From Aphelocoma coerulescens (lineage: Eukaryota > Chordata > Aves > Passeriformes > Corvidae): 64,000 nt of DNA. Shown here one piece after another: positions 38,546 to 49,989 of this stretch; the first letter of the stretch is position 1; every line of letters begins with the position of its first letter. The notes below the pieces were generated by a model. It was given only the letters and a program-made list of their open reading frames with translations. It was not told where the DNA came from and searched no databases. Location of the stretch: contig NW_027183506.1 in NCBI RefSeq assembly GCF_041296385.1, positions 1-64,000 on the forward strand, written 5' to 3'. The translations under genes were made by a program, and so were the position numbers.

Positions 38546-39004
38546 CTGAAGGTTGTTCAACGCCTTCTCTGATTATCTGATACTCGCGGGGGATTTTGGT
38601 TGGTCGTTGGGGGCTGTGGGGCGGCTTAGGGGGGGGTCTCTGCGCCTTTGGGGTTCGCTGGGTGCCGATTTGGGGTTCAGGTGCCTCCCAAGGGCCCCCC
38701 GGGGGGGGGGTGACACAGGGGTGACACACGGGGGTCCCCATTCTCGATCCATCCTGGGGCCGGTTCTGCCCCCTCCACTCTCGGTCCCCCCGCGGGATCC
38801 CCCAAAGTCCCTTCCCACTGTTTCCCAATAAACGGGACCGGGGCGAACTGGGAAGCCTTCCTGGAAACACTGGGAGCAGCCGGGCAGGGGCAGAGTGACA
38901 GCGGGGCTGGGGGGGACACACGACCCCCAAAATCAGCGCGGGGATGGAGCGGGGGGTCCTGGCCGGGCCCGAGGCCACGGGGAGGGGCTGCGGCCACCGG
39001 CGGC

Positions 39005-39191
39005 TCAGGAGCTCTGTGGGCAGAGCAAAGGGGGTGACACCGGGCTGGGGGGCCCCGGGGGAGCACAGAGCTCCAGGAGAGGGGGGACGCGACCCCCGGG
39101 CCCCTCCCATCACCTGCTTGTGCAGGTAGAAGCCGAGCCCCAGCGCCAGGAAGACGAAGGCCAACACGAAGCCCCCGATCCCCGTCAGCAT
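39005..39191 (-). pseudogene. MHC class II beta chain, transmembrane and last exons only (copy B)
   Basis: Transmembrane exon 39191-39114 (26 codons; FVLAF and FYLHKQ differ from copy A), donor GTGATG, then the acceptor before AGC TCC TGA (39013-39005). Upstream exons are absent. Beyond 39,336 the duplicated block gives way to an LTR element. Confidence 0.78.
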
Positions 39192-39336
39192 CTTGGGGGG
39201 TGGGGGGGCAGCCTTGGGGGGGGAGGGGAACACAGATACAGGAAACGGCGGTGGCTGTCGGGAAGGGACCGGAAAGGACTGGGACAGAATGGGATGAACT
39301 GGGAGAGAATGGGACACCAGGATACACTGGGACCAG

Positions 39337-39899
39337 TGAATCAGGGGGATGGGGAGCAGAAGAATTTGTTTGTCAGGAGCAATGCATCTAGCTTGGTCAG
39401 CATAGCAGAGCAGGAAGAAAAGATAGGAGACCGCTGATAAGACCAGCGGGAGTCTCAGACAGACATCCTGCCTCATCCCAAAACTAGCTCAAACCAGTGC
39501 CAAAGCTTAAACCCAGGCCAAAGGTATAAAAGAGCATGCACAGGAGAGAAAGGTGAAAAGTTCAGACGAGGAAGACTCCCCCTGACTTCATCAAAAGACC
39601 CTCGGAAGACCCCTACCACAACCACCAAACAACACTGCACAAGCGCTACGCGGATGTAAATGACTTTTGAGTTCACTATAAAACCAAGCGAGGCTGGGCG
39701 GGGCTAGGTGATGAATATGTATAAGTTTGTTAGGAAACTTAATGAATATGGAACTTGTAACCCAGTAAATACCGAGCTGAATGCAGCTGTCGGCACGCGT
39801 GATTTTGGAGGAGCGATCCCCCGTGCGTCCCAGCGCTGGAATAAAGCATACCCACCTACTTTACTACTTATTTAGTAGTGGAGTTCTGTCCGCTTTTCA
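39337..39899 (+). mobile_element. 3' end of an LTR retroelement: polypurine-like run plus LTR
   Basis: A purine-rich run (39,341-39,364) directly precedes tgtttgtcagg (39367), the likely LTR start. The LTR has a TATA-like ggtataaaagagc (about 39,520), polyadenylation AATAAAG (39,839) and ends tccgcttttca (39899). No internal coding region is present, so a truncated element abuts the end of copy B. Confidence 0.6.
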
Positions 39900-40870
39900 T
39901 TATAACTCAAGCTATATTAGCATCTTGTTACTTTGACCCCAGTTATAATGTTAACTAGTTAATATCTGCATAGAAAGGTTATTCTTAACATGTTTACACA
40001 TCATTTACAAGCAGCAGTTTTTTCCTCCTAGTTGTAGAAAGAGGAGGGAGTGAGGACATGTAGAGAAAGACAACTTGACGGCACCAAGGTCAGTGGAAAG
40101 AAAGAGGGGCAGGAGATGCTCCCAGCGTCGGAGTCGAGATTTTCTCTGCAAGCCGTGCTGAGGACTGGGATAAAACAAACTGTCTCCCTGGGATCCATGA
40201 AGTCCACGGGGGGATGCAGAGATCCACTCCCAGCCCGTGGGAAAAGGTGCTCACAGCGGAGCGGCTGGGTGCTACAAAAGCTGTAATCCAGGGGGAGACC
40301 TGAACAGGGAGAGAGGGCTCCTGCTTCCAGAGATAGAGAAAGAGGGCTCTTGCTTCCGAACTGAAGCAGCTGATCCTTAAAAGACTACACCCCATGGACT
40401 AATGACCACACCTGCAGTTTTGGGAAGACCGTTTTGCCCGTGGGAGGGACTCACGTTACAGCAGGCTGGGAGGGATTGATACTCGTGAAATTAGAAACGC
40501 GCTGGAGAAGTGCACAGAGAACTGTCTCCTGTGGGAAGGAGCCCATGGCAGAGCAGAAGAAAGAGACTCCCCTCCCTGAGGGAACTGAAGAAAGATCTCG
40601 AGTGATGAACTGGCTTGAACACTCCCAGGCCCTGTCTCCCTGCGCTGTCGGAGGGAAAGAGGGAGGGGATGGAGAGGAAAAAAGGTGTTTGAAAGGCTTA
40701 TTTTCTTCCTCATTATCCTACTCCGTTAATAATAAATTTACTTTATGCCTTTAAGTTTGAGCCTGTTTTGAACTTAGAATGTTTTTCTCCCAATCCTTAT
40801 CTCAACTCATGAGCCCTTCGTGATGATTTTCATGGCTACCTGATATTTGAGACAGTGTCAAACCACGACA
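39900..40870 (+). mobile_element. Second LTR-like fragment
   Basis: AATAAATTTAC (about 40,730), 'taagtttgagcctgttttgaac', 'ccttatctcaactcatgagcc' and the terminal 'aaaccacgaca' (40870) resemble the R-U5 end of a passerine ERV LTR. The 39,900-40,030 stretch and the 5' border are undefined. Confidence 0.5.
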
Positions 40871-41140
40871 GTGGCCCTTGTGTTCCATGTGGCCCCTCTC
40901 TGTCACAAGTGACCCTTGGTTCCATGAGATTGTCACAATGGTCCCCATGTAGCCCTGAGGCTGCGCTGTCAGCTGTCACTATGGACGCTGGATTCCACAG
41001 GAGCTGGCAATGGCCCAGTGGCACCTGCGTCCTCTGAGGCCCCGCCTTGTCAGTGGAGCCGTGTTTCCATGAGATTCCATGTTGGCACAGGGGCCTGCTG
41101 AGTTCCATGAGGCTGCGTCGTGTCCCAATGGACAATCTCG
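40871..41140. repeat. Satellite-like repeat (ttccatgagg...gtcacaatgg)
   Basis: Irregular 35-40-bp repeats built from 'cccttggttccatgagg' and 'tgtcacaatgg'. The family recurs at 46,380-46,560, 56,600-56,990 and next to the macrosatellite VNTR. Confidence 0.7.
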
Positions 41141-43200
41141 CTGCCCTCAGCTCTGCGCTGCCATTGCCAGCCCTGCCCTGACCTCTGCCCAGCCTCACCC
41201 TCTGTGCCTTGGACACACACACATGCCCTGAGCTCATCCTCCCTCTGGGTGCTTCTCCTGCCCCAGCGCTGCCCTGGGAGGGTTCATTCCTCACAGGAGC
41301 TGCTGTGTTTGTACTGGTGCATTTTATAGCTCTGCTTCTGCCTCTCTGTCACTTGTGTCTCCACAGAGCTCTGCAGGGAGAAGATTCATGGAATGACAGA
41401 GGTGGGAAGAGCCCCCTGAGCCCCCTTGGCCAGGCTGTGGCTGGGCTGGAGTTGCCTTTGTCCAGAGCAGCCCCTGGGCTGCTGTGCTTGCCACTTGTGG
41501 CTGCAGCGGGCTTGGTCCCAGCCCAAGGCTTTGGCTGTCCCTGAGCAGGGCTGGCCCCGCATGAGGTGTCTCTGCAGCCCCCCCAAACCATGGGCTGGGG
41601 GTGGGCAAGTGTTCCCAAGGGCACAGGGAGGGGACAGCTGGGCTGGACTGACCCAAGGGATCTCCCATTCCATGGGACGTCAGGGTCAGCAATGGACTGG
41701 GGGAAAGGAAGGGGGCGAGAGGGTGTCTGGATTTTCTATATTGATCCATTTGTCTTCCAAGGCAGCCACTCCATGCACTGAATTCTTGCCTCCCTGTGGT
41801 TTCTTTGCTTCTGCATTTGGCCTTTGCTCTTTACTTCCTTTCCCTAACCATTAATCTCTCTTCATGGTGACTCACAGTTTTCTCAGCTTATTTTCTCCCG
41901 GTGCCTGGCTGGGGAGGGACAGTGCCAGAGACACTTGGTTGTCACTTGATGGACAGAGAGGTTTTACCACGGTCACCTTGCCCAAGCCTTCTCTTATGGG
42001 CACACCCAGAAGCGTCAGGGCTCTGTCGGGTGCCCACCCCTGAGCTGGGCTCATGCCCTGCTCACAGCCCCAGGGCTGCTCAGGGACACGAGTCCTTCCC
42101 TGGCACGCTCACAGACAGTTCATTGCAGCACGGGCAGGGGCTCCCTGGGCTCTGCTGCCGCTGCCAGAGCCTGGCAGGGAGCTCAGCCCTGCGGGTGTCA
42201 CCCTGCCCTGCCCCTGCCCGAGGTGCCCCACGGCCGCAGGGATGGGCACGGGGAGCTCTGTGCACAGGAGCTCATCCCAGCCCCGCATCCAGGGGGTTCC
42301 CAGGGGACGGCACTCTCTGGGAACTCCAGGAACAGCTGAAGGTGTTTGTGCTCGCTGGGTTTATGTCCCCCCCCCCACACAGGGTGTTCAGGGCTGTGTC
42401 TTGTCTGTGCACTGCAAACACGGAGCCCTGACCCGGTCCCTGGATGTCCCTCCATGGAGGGAAGAACAACCTCTGTGAGCTGGGCAGAGAGGCCCCTGCT
42501 GGCAGCGGCGCTGGCTTTGCCAGGGCACTGCTGGGTGCCCCCACCCTGAGCACTGCCACCCTTTGCTGCTCAGGGCTGGTTTCCTCTCCAGGGTGCTGCG
42601 TTGGGCACATCCTGGAGACAAAATTGGGAAGGAGATTGAAGCTTTCAGGCCCTGCACTGGGGAGATGCCCTCGCATGATGGAAATGCTGCTGCAGAGCCC
42701 AGCTCTGTCCCAGCAGTGCCCACGGCCTGTCCCTGCCTGCAGTCCCTGGGCAGTCACACAGCAGGACTGGGACCCAGCTGACAGAGCCCTGAGGCCTGAA
42801 ACCAACACAGGGGCTCTGCAGGGGAGTGTGGAAGGGAAGGAAGAGGAGTTACGGAGGAGAAGTCCTGGGGCTCCCTGGCAGTGCTCTCCTGCTGGGACTC
42901 TTTTCTCCCCCAGCTCTGCCCAGAGGCACCGACCCTGCAGCTCCAGAGAAGTCAGGGAGGAAAGATGTCAGGGAAACAAGACAACACAGGCTTCTTTCTT
43001 TTGTTCCAGCACACACATACTGTAGTGCAGCTCCCCGTTTCTACAGTCTCTGGGTCACACTGGAAAGGCAAATACCAAATTAAAAATGGAACAGACAAAG
43101 ATTTTTGTGTGAACAAATTCACAGCAGCGTAACACCTGTGTCAGCAGCAACAAACACAGGACACAGAGTGGGCATTAATGAGTCACATCAGAGCAGCTCT
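41140..43200. other. No gene recognised
   Basis: Moderately GC-rich sequence with no coding signature. The 41,140-41,300 part is an inverted, diverged copy of 57,220-57,400 (shared words gccctgagctcatcctccct and ctgccctgggaggg). A short CR1-like phrase (gattcatggaatgacagagg, 41,386) is too brief to assign. Confidence 0.4.
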
Positions 43201-43216
43201 GCAGGAGAATGAGAGT

Positions 43217-44148
43217 TTATTGCTGCTGAAAACCGGCCGTGATCCTTTTCCTCAGGGCATCCCTGAGCTCCTGCTTCCTCAGGCTGTAGATGAGGGGGTT
43301 CAGGGCTGGAGGCAGCACCGAGTACAGAACTGACACTGCCACATCCAGGGATGGGGAGGAGATGGAGGGGGGCTTCAGGTAGGAAAATATAACAGTGCTG
43401 AGGAACAGAGAGAGCATGGCCAGGTGAGGGAGGCACGTGGAAAAGGCTTTGTGCCGGCCCTGCTCAGAGGGGATCTTCAGCACGGCCCTGAAGATCTGCA
43501 CATAGGAGAAAACAATGAACACAAAACAGCCAAATACCAAACAGACACTGACAGCGATGAGCCCAAGTTCCCTGAGGTAGGATTTGGAGCAGGAGAGCTT
43601 GAGGATGTGTGGGATTTCCCAGAAGAAGTGGCCCAGGCCATTGCCCTGGCACAGGGGCAGGGGAAATGTATTGGCCATGTGCATGAGAGTGTAGAGAAAG
43701 GCACTGGCCCAGGCAGCTGCTGCCATGTGGGCACAAGCTCTGCTGCCCAGGAGGGCCCCGTAGTGCAGGGCTTTGCAGATGGACACGTAGCGGTCGTAGC
43801 ACATGATGAGGAGGAGGGAATACTCTGCTGAGATGAAGAAGAGAAAGAAAAACACCTGAGCAGCACATGCTGAGTAGGAGAGGTGCCTGGTGCCCAGAGG
43901 GAATTGTGCATGGCCTTGGGGACAGTGGTGCAGATGGAGCCCAGGTCGCTGAGGGCCAGGCTGAGCAGGAAGAAGAACACGGGGCTGGGCAGGTGCTGGC
44001 CGCAGGCTCCGGCACTGATGATGAGGCCGTTGGCCAGGAGGGCAGCCAGGGAGATGCCCAGGAAGAGGCAGAAGTGCAGGAGCTGCAGCTGCCGCGTGTC
44101 TGCCAATGCCAGCAGGAGGAAGTGCCTGATGGAGCTGCTGTTGGACAT
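43217..44148 (-). pseudogene. Olfactory receptor (OR14-like) with one frameshift
   Basis: Single-exon seven-transmembrane receptor from ATG at 44148 to the stop at 43219-43217. It is recognisable by the N-terminal MSNSS glycosylation-type start, LLANGLI (TM1), PSPVFFFLLSLALSDLG (TM2), MCYDRYVSICKALHY (TM3 end; the family's MAYDRYVAIC), a variant of the SYVQIFRAVLKIPS and KAFSTCLPHL motifs (TM6) and LNPLIYSLR (TM7). The length of 932 bp is one base short of 310 codons plus stop. The frame breaks near 43,892, where one base appears missing, and resumes in the next frame. Bird gamma-c/OR14 receptors form large, fast-turnover clusters. Confidence 0.88.
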
Positions 44149-44185
44149 TTCTGCACTCTGGACTGTTGGAAGAAGGCATTGACAA

Positions 44186-46380
44186 GCTGGGACAGATTCC
44201 CCTGAGTCAATCCTATGCTATTTTCTTAGGAATCCCCTCAAAACAACTTCTCCTCCTGTGACAGAACTTGGCTAAGCTTTTTGATTTCTGAGCTCAGGTT
44301 TGTGCTGCTGCCTCATCCTCAGCGTTGCTCTCAGCCTGAACACTGGGGGCCCAGAGGGAAAACAGGGCTCCCTGTGCCCCAGTGCAGTCGGACCTGCTGG
44401 TCCCCACACAGGTGCCCTTTGCTCATTTCACCTCCCTCTATTTCCTGGTGATTGTACTTAAAATGGGCTTGAAAAATAAAGTGACTTTTTGAAGGCCCCA
44501 ATTTCAAAACCATTGCTCTAAACCCTTCTTCCTTTCCCTGTGCAGCTGTGGTTGCTCTGGCTCTCTGCTGCCTGCAGTTGTGCCTCCTGGCAGCTGTTTC
44601 TCTGGGTCCAAGGCTTGTCCCTGCCAGTGCTGCCAGAGCCCAGCCCAGCCCTGGGGGCTCAGCTCTGCCCTGCAGAGCCCTCCCAGCACAGGGCACTGCC
44701 CAGGGGCATCTCCCTGGCAGCAGGGCCTGAAGGGCAGCTCAGACAAAGGGAGATGCTGCAAGCCAAGGTGCTGCTGGTGCTGTCTGCAGGCAGAGGAGTG
44801 TGAGGAGGCACTTCCTGAGGGAGATCTGAGGCAGAGCTGCTGATCCCCAGGGCAGCAGTGCAGGAGTCTCAGTGACACAGACAAACCTGAGAGCCCCTTT
44901 CCCTTCCCTTGAGGAGAAAGCTGAGAGCAGCTCTGGCCATGCAGCACCACCTCCCCAGCAGGAGGAGTCTGCCCTGAGGGGGGCCGCTCCTTCCACCTCC
45001 AACTCCTCCCCACAGCCCATGGGGAGCTCCCAGGCAGGCTGAGAGCTGCCCCTGGCAGGTGGCAGATGCCCTGGCCTGGCAAAGAGCCCTCAGGGCTGCA
45101 GGAGCTGCTCTGCAGGACAGCCCTGGGCACCCCTGGCTCCTGCCCACCTTCAGAGCCTGCAGCCGGCCCTGGCAGCAGGAGCCGTCCTGCCCTGTCCCTC
45201 TGACAGTGCCCAGGGCAGCCCCGCTCTGCAGCACATCCTCCCCCAAGGCAGGAACGGCAGCAGAGCCATCCTCACAGCCATGGCAGCCGTGTCATGGGCC
45301 AGCTCTAGAGGATCCCTGCAGCCAGAGACTCACTGTGTCCCACGCTGTGAAGGTTTCTCCACGAATGAGTTCAGAGCTGTCCTTCCAGCTGCTTTAGCTA
45401 GCTCTCTGCTCACTCCTCCCAGGTACCTGCAGGCAGTGCCCTCAGCCCTGCTGGGCAGGCAGAGGAGCTGCTCCTCAGCAGAGCTGCCTCTTTGAAGCTC
45501 TCGCTGGTTGCCAGGAGCTTGAGAGTTCCCTCTGTGCCAGGAGCCCGGCCCAGCTCAGCAGCACAGCAGCAGCACAAGGACTTTAATGACCCTCTCAGGC
45601 CTTTGGTGTTGTTCACATCAGACTCAGTCCCTCAGAGCGTCTTCAAAAAACTTCTCAAGAACTCAAAGATTCAAAGTCCAAAGTTTCTTGAACTTTTAAT
45701 GGGTCCCATCAGGACACGACTCACGTGAAAGTGTCCCCAGGTTCCAGTGAGAGCAGAACTCTGGAGGCAGCGATGGCAGGTGGGGACAAGCAAGGGAAAG
45801 GTGTCTCTGGTGCTGAGCAAACCTGGCTGTGTTCCCTGAGTGCAAAGGGCCAAGGCCTGAGCCCCAGCCCCTGGCAAGGCAGATCCTGTCCCTCCCTCAG
45901 TGCTCAGGGCTCTTGCCGGGGCACTGGGAAGTGGGGATGGGCAGTGCCCAGGGCAGCACCATGGGGCGGCCCCTGCCAGGCTGCTGGGCAGGGACAAGGA
46001 GGCACTGAGGCCCCAGGGCTGCAAGGGTCACTTGTCTCCTGCTGGCCTCAGGGCCAGGGCCAGCAGCCGTGGCCAAAGGGCTGCACAAGTTGGCTCTGTC
46101 AGGGCCTTGCAGCTGCTGCCCATCCCTCTGCCCTCTGCAGCCCAGGCTGTGCCACGCTGTCCCTGCCCTGCGCCTCTGTCCCTGCAGGCTGTCCTCATCC
46201 CCCCGGCTGCCCCACCTGGCTGGCCCCTTCCTTTGCCGGCAGCTCTGCGTCCTGCCTGCCTCTACCTGGGCACACAAAGCCTTGGGCTGCTCCAGGCTCC
46301 TTCTGGGGGACGTGTTGCACCCCAGCCCTGCCTGGGAGGGAAATTCCTTTCTCCTGGTGTCCACTCTGGACCTCCCCAGC
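44186..46380. other. No gene recognised
   Basis: GC-rich sequence full of overlapping, low-complexity open frames. Nothing resembles a domain or a splice-consistent exon series. It is probably flanking DNA of the receptor cluster. Confidence 0.4.
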
Positions 46381-46965
46381 TGCCCTGTCACAAAGGCCCC
46401 TCGGTTCTTTGGGGCCCAGCAGTGCCACAGTGGCCCCTTGGCTCCATGGAACGCCACAGGGTCACAATGGTTCCCTTGGTGCCACCAGCCCTGCAGGGTC
46501 ACAACGGCCCCTGGGTTCCACGAGGCCACGCGGGGTCACAGTGGTCTCCAGAGGAAGGGCAGCACCGAGCCCCAGGGTTTCAGGGGCAGATGAGACACAG
46601 CCACCAGAGGCCAAGGCCAGCCACATCTGTCTGTCCTGGCAGGTTTGTCTGGGAGCAGCCCTTGGATATTGGGAATTTGGGAGGTGGAATCCCAATTTTG
46701 GCCATGGGCACCTTGTTGAGAAGGATGGGTTTATTCCACATGAAAGTAAAGCACAAAGTCCAAGAGTTTAGGAAGAAGATGAGAGGTGGCCACCATGGGT
46801 GAGGGCAGCCAGACCTGTCTCTCATGGCAGCTTTTGTCTGGGAGCAATCCTTGGATAGACAGAATTTGGGAGGTAGAATTTCAGTTTTGGCCATGGGAGC
46901 CTGGATGAGAAGGACGGTTCTTTTCCTTAGGAAGGAAAGCACGAAGCCCCAGGAGCCCCAGGGCT
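46380..46965. repeat. Satellite-like repeats plus a two-copy ~170-bp tandem repeat
   Basis: 46,380-46,560 is the ttccatgg/gtcaca satellite family. It is followed by two diverged copies (about 46,617-46,790 and 46,805-46,960) sharing tctgggagcarcccttggat, gaatttgggaggt and ttttggccatggg. Confidence 0.65.
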
Positions 46966-49245
46966 CCTGAGCCAGCCCCTGCTGCCCCGGGAGGGAATTT
47001 GGGGAGGGGGCAGAGGGGGTGCGCAGCCCCTGCCGGGGGATGACCCCGGCCCAGCGCCCTTCGTTCAGCACCGAGCTGGGCGTGGGGCCGCAGGAGGAAG
47101 AGGCCGATGGGAAGCAGATCCTGCAGGGGAGACAGGGCTTGGGCTCAGGGCAAGGTTCTGCCCTGCACACCTGGCTCAGGTGTGAGCCTGCCCCAGGAAG
47201 GGAGCGGGACATTCCCATCCCCACGGATCAGGGCTGGGAGCAGCACTGGGACCAGGGACATGGAAATACTGGGAGCCACTGGGACCGCACTGAGGGGTGA
47301 ATTATCCCCCCCAGCACCTTTCCAGGCCGCCCTGTGACCTGAGAAATGCTCGCTGGGCCTCAGCCTTGGCCAAGAGCCCCCGGGCTCAGCTGCTCTGAGC
47401 TCAGGCGCTGCCGGCTCCCGCAGCCCGCCCAGGGCCGCCCTGCCCGTGCCGGGGCTGTGCTGGAATTCTCTGCTGCTGCTGGGCCACTCGGGGGGTCTGG
47501 CCCAGCAGGAAAGGTGACCTTGAGCCAGGAGCTTTCCTTGGCCGCAGCAAAGCCTCAGCATGGAAAGACCTTCCCAGCGCTGTGCCCTGGGCCGGGAGGG
47601 ATTGTGCCACCAGAGCTGTCCCTCCATTTCTTCTGCCAGGCAGCTCTAGGACATGGAAAGTGGAGAAGCCAGAGCTGCTTCTCAGCTTTTCACAGTCCTC
47701 CAGAGGAATCCTGTGTGGGAAGCAGCCTGGGAACAGGGTTGAGGTGCCAGGGCAGGGGAATTCAGAGCCCTTTCCTCCCCCGTGGGCTGAGGCTCTGGCC
47801 CTTGCCCTTTGCAATGGCCCTGCAGCTGCCAGAGGGGCCTTTTTGGCTCAGCTGAGAGCAGTCCTGCTGCAAGGCTGTCCTCGAGCTGCTTGGGCTGCAC
47901 ATGTGCCCAGGGAATGCTCATTGCTTGCAGTCTCAGGTGCTGTGCGTGTGCAGGTGTAACTACTGCAGGAGGGAACAGCTCTGCTGGGGGGAGTTCTCTT
48001 TTTCTTGGTGGTTTTTCTGTTGAATGAACGTTCCCTGCCAGCTCTTCCCTGCAGAGCTCTGTAGCTGTATGTGCCACTTGTCTGTGGCACTGTGGCTCAG
48101 GAGGTGGCCAAGGGGAGCTTGGCCGAGGTGTGGGCAGAGGAATGGCCATCAGGCCAGGCTGGGGGGTCAGCGGCCGGTCAGTTGCGTTGGGTGGCCGCGG
48201 CTCTGGACGCTTGTGTGGGAGCGTGTGCAGGGCTGGAAGGCTGGGGCTGCCGCCGCTGTGTCGCAGAGCCGGGAAGGCCGGGGCTGGCCCGGCCCTGGCC
48301 CGGCCCCGCCAGTTCTGCCAGCTGCCGGCGGGGACACAAAGGGCAGCTCCGAGCTGCGGCCGCTGCGCTGCGGCCGCACAAACGCAGCGCCCGCAGAGCT
48401 CCAGGGCAAGGTGCTGGCCCTGGCTCGGGGCTGGGCCGGGGCCAGCGGCAGAAAATCAACTTGCAGCTCGGGCCCCGCAGCAGGGAGGAGCAGCAATTGC
48501 TGGGGGAGAGAGACTCTTGCCAAGGGCCTGCGGGGCCGGGCCCCAGGGAACGGCTTCCCGCTGCCCGAGGGCAGGCTGAGATGGGATGTGGGGCAGCAAT
48601 GGTTCCCTGGCAGGGCGCTCAGGGCCTGGCACAGGCTGGCCCGAGAAGCTGCGGCTGCCCCCGCATCCCTGCAAGTGTCCCAGGCCGGCTCGGCCATTGG
48701 GGCTTCCTGCCCAGGAGGGCTGGGCTGGGCTGGGGCTGCTGAGGGCGGGATGGGCTCTGGCTGAGCCAGCTGAAGGCTGCGCATGATGAGGCCGGGGGGA
48801 CCCCGTTGCTGAGTGGGTTCTGGGGTATCCCACATTCCTGAAGGGATTTTAGGGTATGTCCCATTCCTGAGGCATTTTTGGGGTGCCCCCCAATGCTTAG
48901 GGAGGGGTTCTGAGAGGGGGGCTCTGGTGCTTGGAAGGGGGACCTATTGTCAGGGAGCCGGGGAGCCCATTTTGGGAAGGATGCTGCTGTTTCTGGCAAT
49001 GTTGAGAGGTTCTGAATGGGCTGTGGGGCCCTGGCTCTCATTTTGGGACTTGAGGTGAGCCCATGGGCACAGCAAGGGCTGAGGAGAGGTTCCAAGCTCC
49101 CATTTGGGATGGAGGGATTGAGCGGGTGCCTCCAATAAACTCAATCCCAGCCCCAATGTGTCGATGGCAGCCCCAAATGGCTCGATCCGTCAGCCCCAAG
49201 GCCTGGCTGTGGGGAGTCAGGAGCCACAGAAGGGGAATTGGTGTC
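46966..49245. other. No gene recognised; CpG-rich at 48,100-48,750
   Basis: The 48,100-48,750 stretch is CpG-rich and could be a CpG island, but no first exon could be supported. From 48,800 the DNA becomes an irregular low-complexity series (ggggtatcccacattcctga..., ttggggtgcc). Confidence 0.4.
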
Positions 49246-49247
49246 CA

Positions 49248-49341
49248 GGAGGGATGGGATGGGATGGGATGGGATGGGATGGGATGGGATGGGATGGGAT
49301 GGGATGGGATGGGATGGGATGGGATGGGATGGGATGGGATG
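49248..49341. repeat. (GGGAT)n pentanucleotide microsatellite
   Basis: About 18 uninterrupted GGGAT copies. The telomere-like look is superficial, because the unit is five bases. Confidence 0.98.
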
Positions 49342-49650
49342 GGGGTTGCATCATGGGGGTGGGATGAAGTTTGGGATTGATGGGGTGGTTTGAACACTTG
49401 GAGTGGGGCACTCCAGGGAGGAAAACCAGGAGCTGCTTTTGGGGAGGCACCTGCTGCTTTTTGACAATTTTAGGGCCTCTAAGTGGCTTCTGGGAGGTTG
49501 CAGTGAATTTGGGGAAAGTGCCATAAACCCCCCGCAATTTGGGGGGCTGAGGTGAAATCCCCACATTTTGGGAGGGTGAGAGGACCCTAATTGGGAGGGG
49601 ATCCTGCTGCTTTGCACCCCTTCAATGGGGTGAGAAGTGGCTTGTGAGGG

Positions 49651-49732
49651 ACGGAAGGAAGGAAGGAAGGAAGGAAGGAAGGAAGGAAGGAAGGAAGGAA
49701 GGAAGGAAGGAAGGAAGGAAGGAAGGAAGGAA
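49651..49732. repeat. (GGAA)n tetranucleotide microsatellite
   Basis: About 20 perfect GGAA copies. It gives Phe-Leu-Pro-Ser-type frames on the minus strand, which are not coding. Confidence 0.98.
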
Positions 49733-49989
49733 AACAATGCAAGTACTGAATGAAACAAAAAAAAGATAAATAACTGAGTTCTCTTTTAAAAAATATCAAT
49801 TCCCTCTGAATCCAAAGTTGCAGAAGACTTTTCTTTCCACATTTGGGTTTTGTTTTTATCTCTCATACTTTTTCTGGTTCTTTTCTTTTTTCTCTTGTTT
49901 TTAATAGATAAGACCTGCTAGGAAAGGAATGCAGAGCAAAATGAGACCCATTTCTGGCAGGCAATGAAAGTGTCGGCTCCTGGTCTGGT

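Larger units (their letters stand above)
24842..39336. repeat. Segmental duplication, copy B (interrupted by a provirus)
   Basis: Collinear with 324-6,493. It contains the whole PIM-like gene including the last exon, the CR1 fragment, the class II-type promoter motif and the MHC class II beta tail. The block is lengthened by a 6,982-bp provirus insertion and by 1,349 bp that are deleted in copy A. On the right it ends where an LTR element begins (about 39,337). Confidence 0.93.

Noticed and set aside
41386..41430. CR1 fragment
   Set aside because: Only a short phrase resembles CR1; too little to support.
46580..47224. 214-codon minus-strand open frame
   Set aside because: Built over a two-copy tandem repeat; no domain and no splice context.
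49248..49341. Possible interstitial telomere repeat
   Set aside because: The unit is GGGAT (5 bp), not TTAGGG (6 bp).
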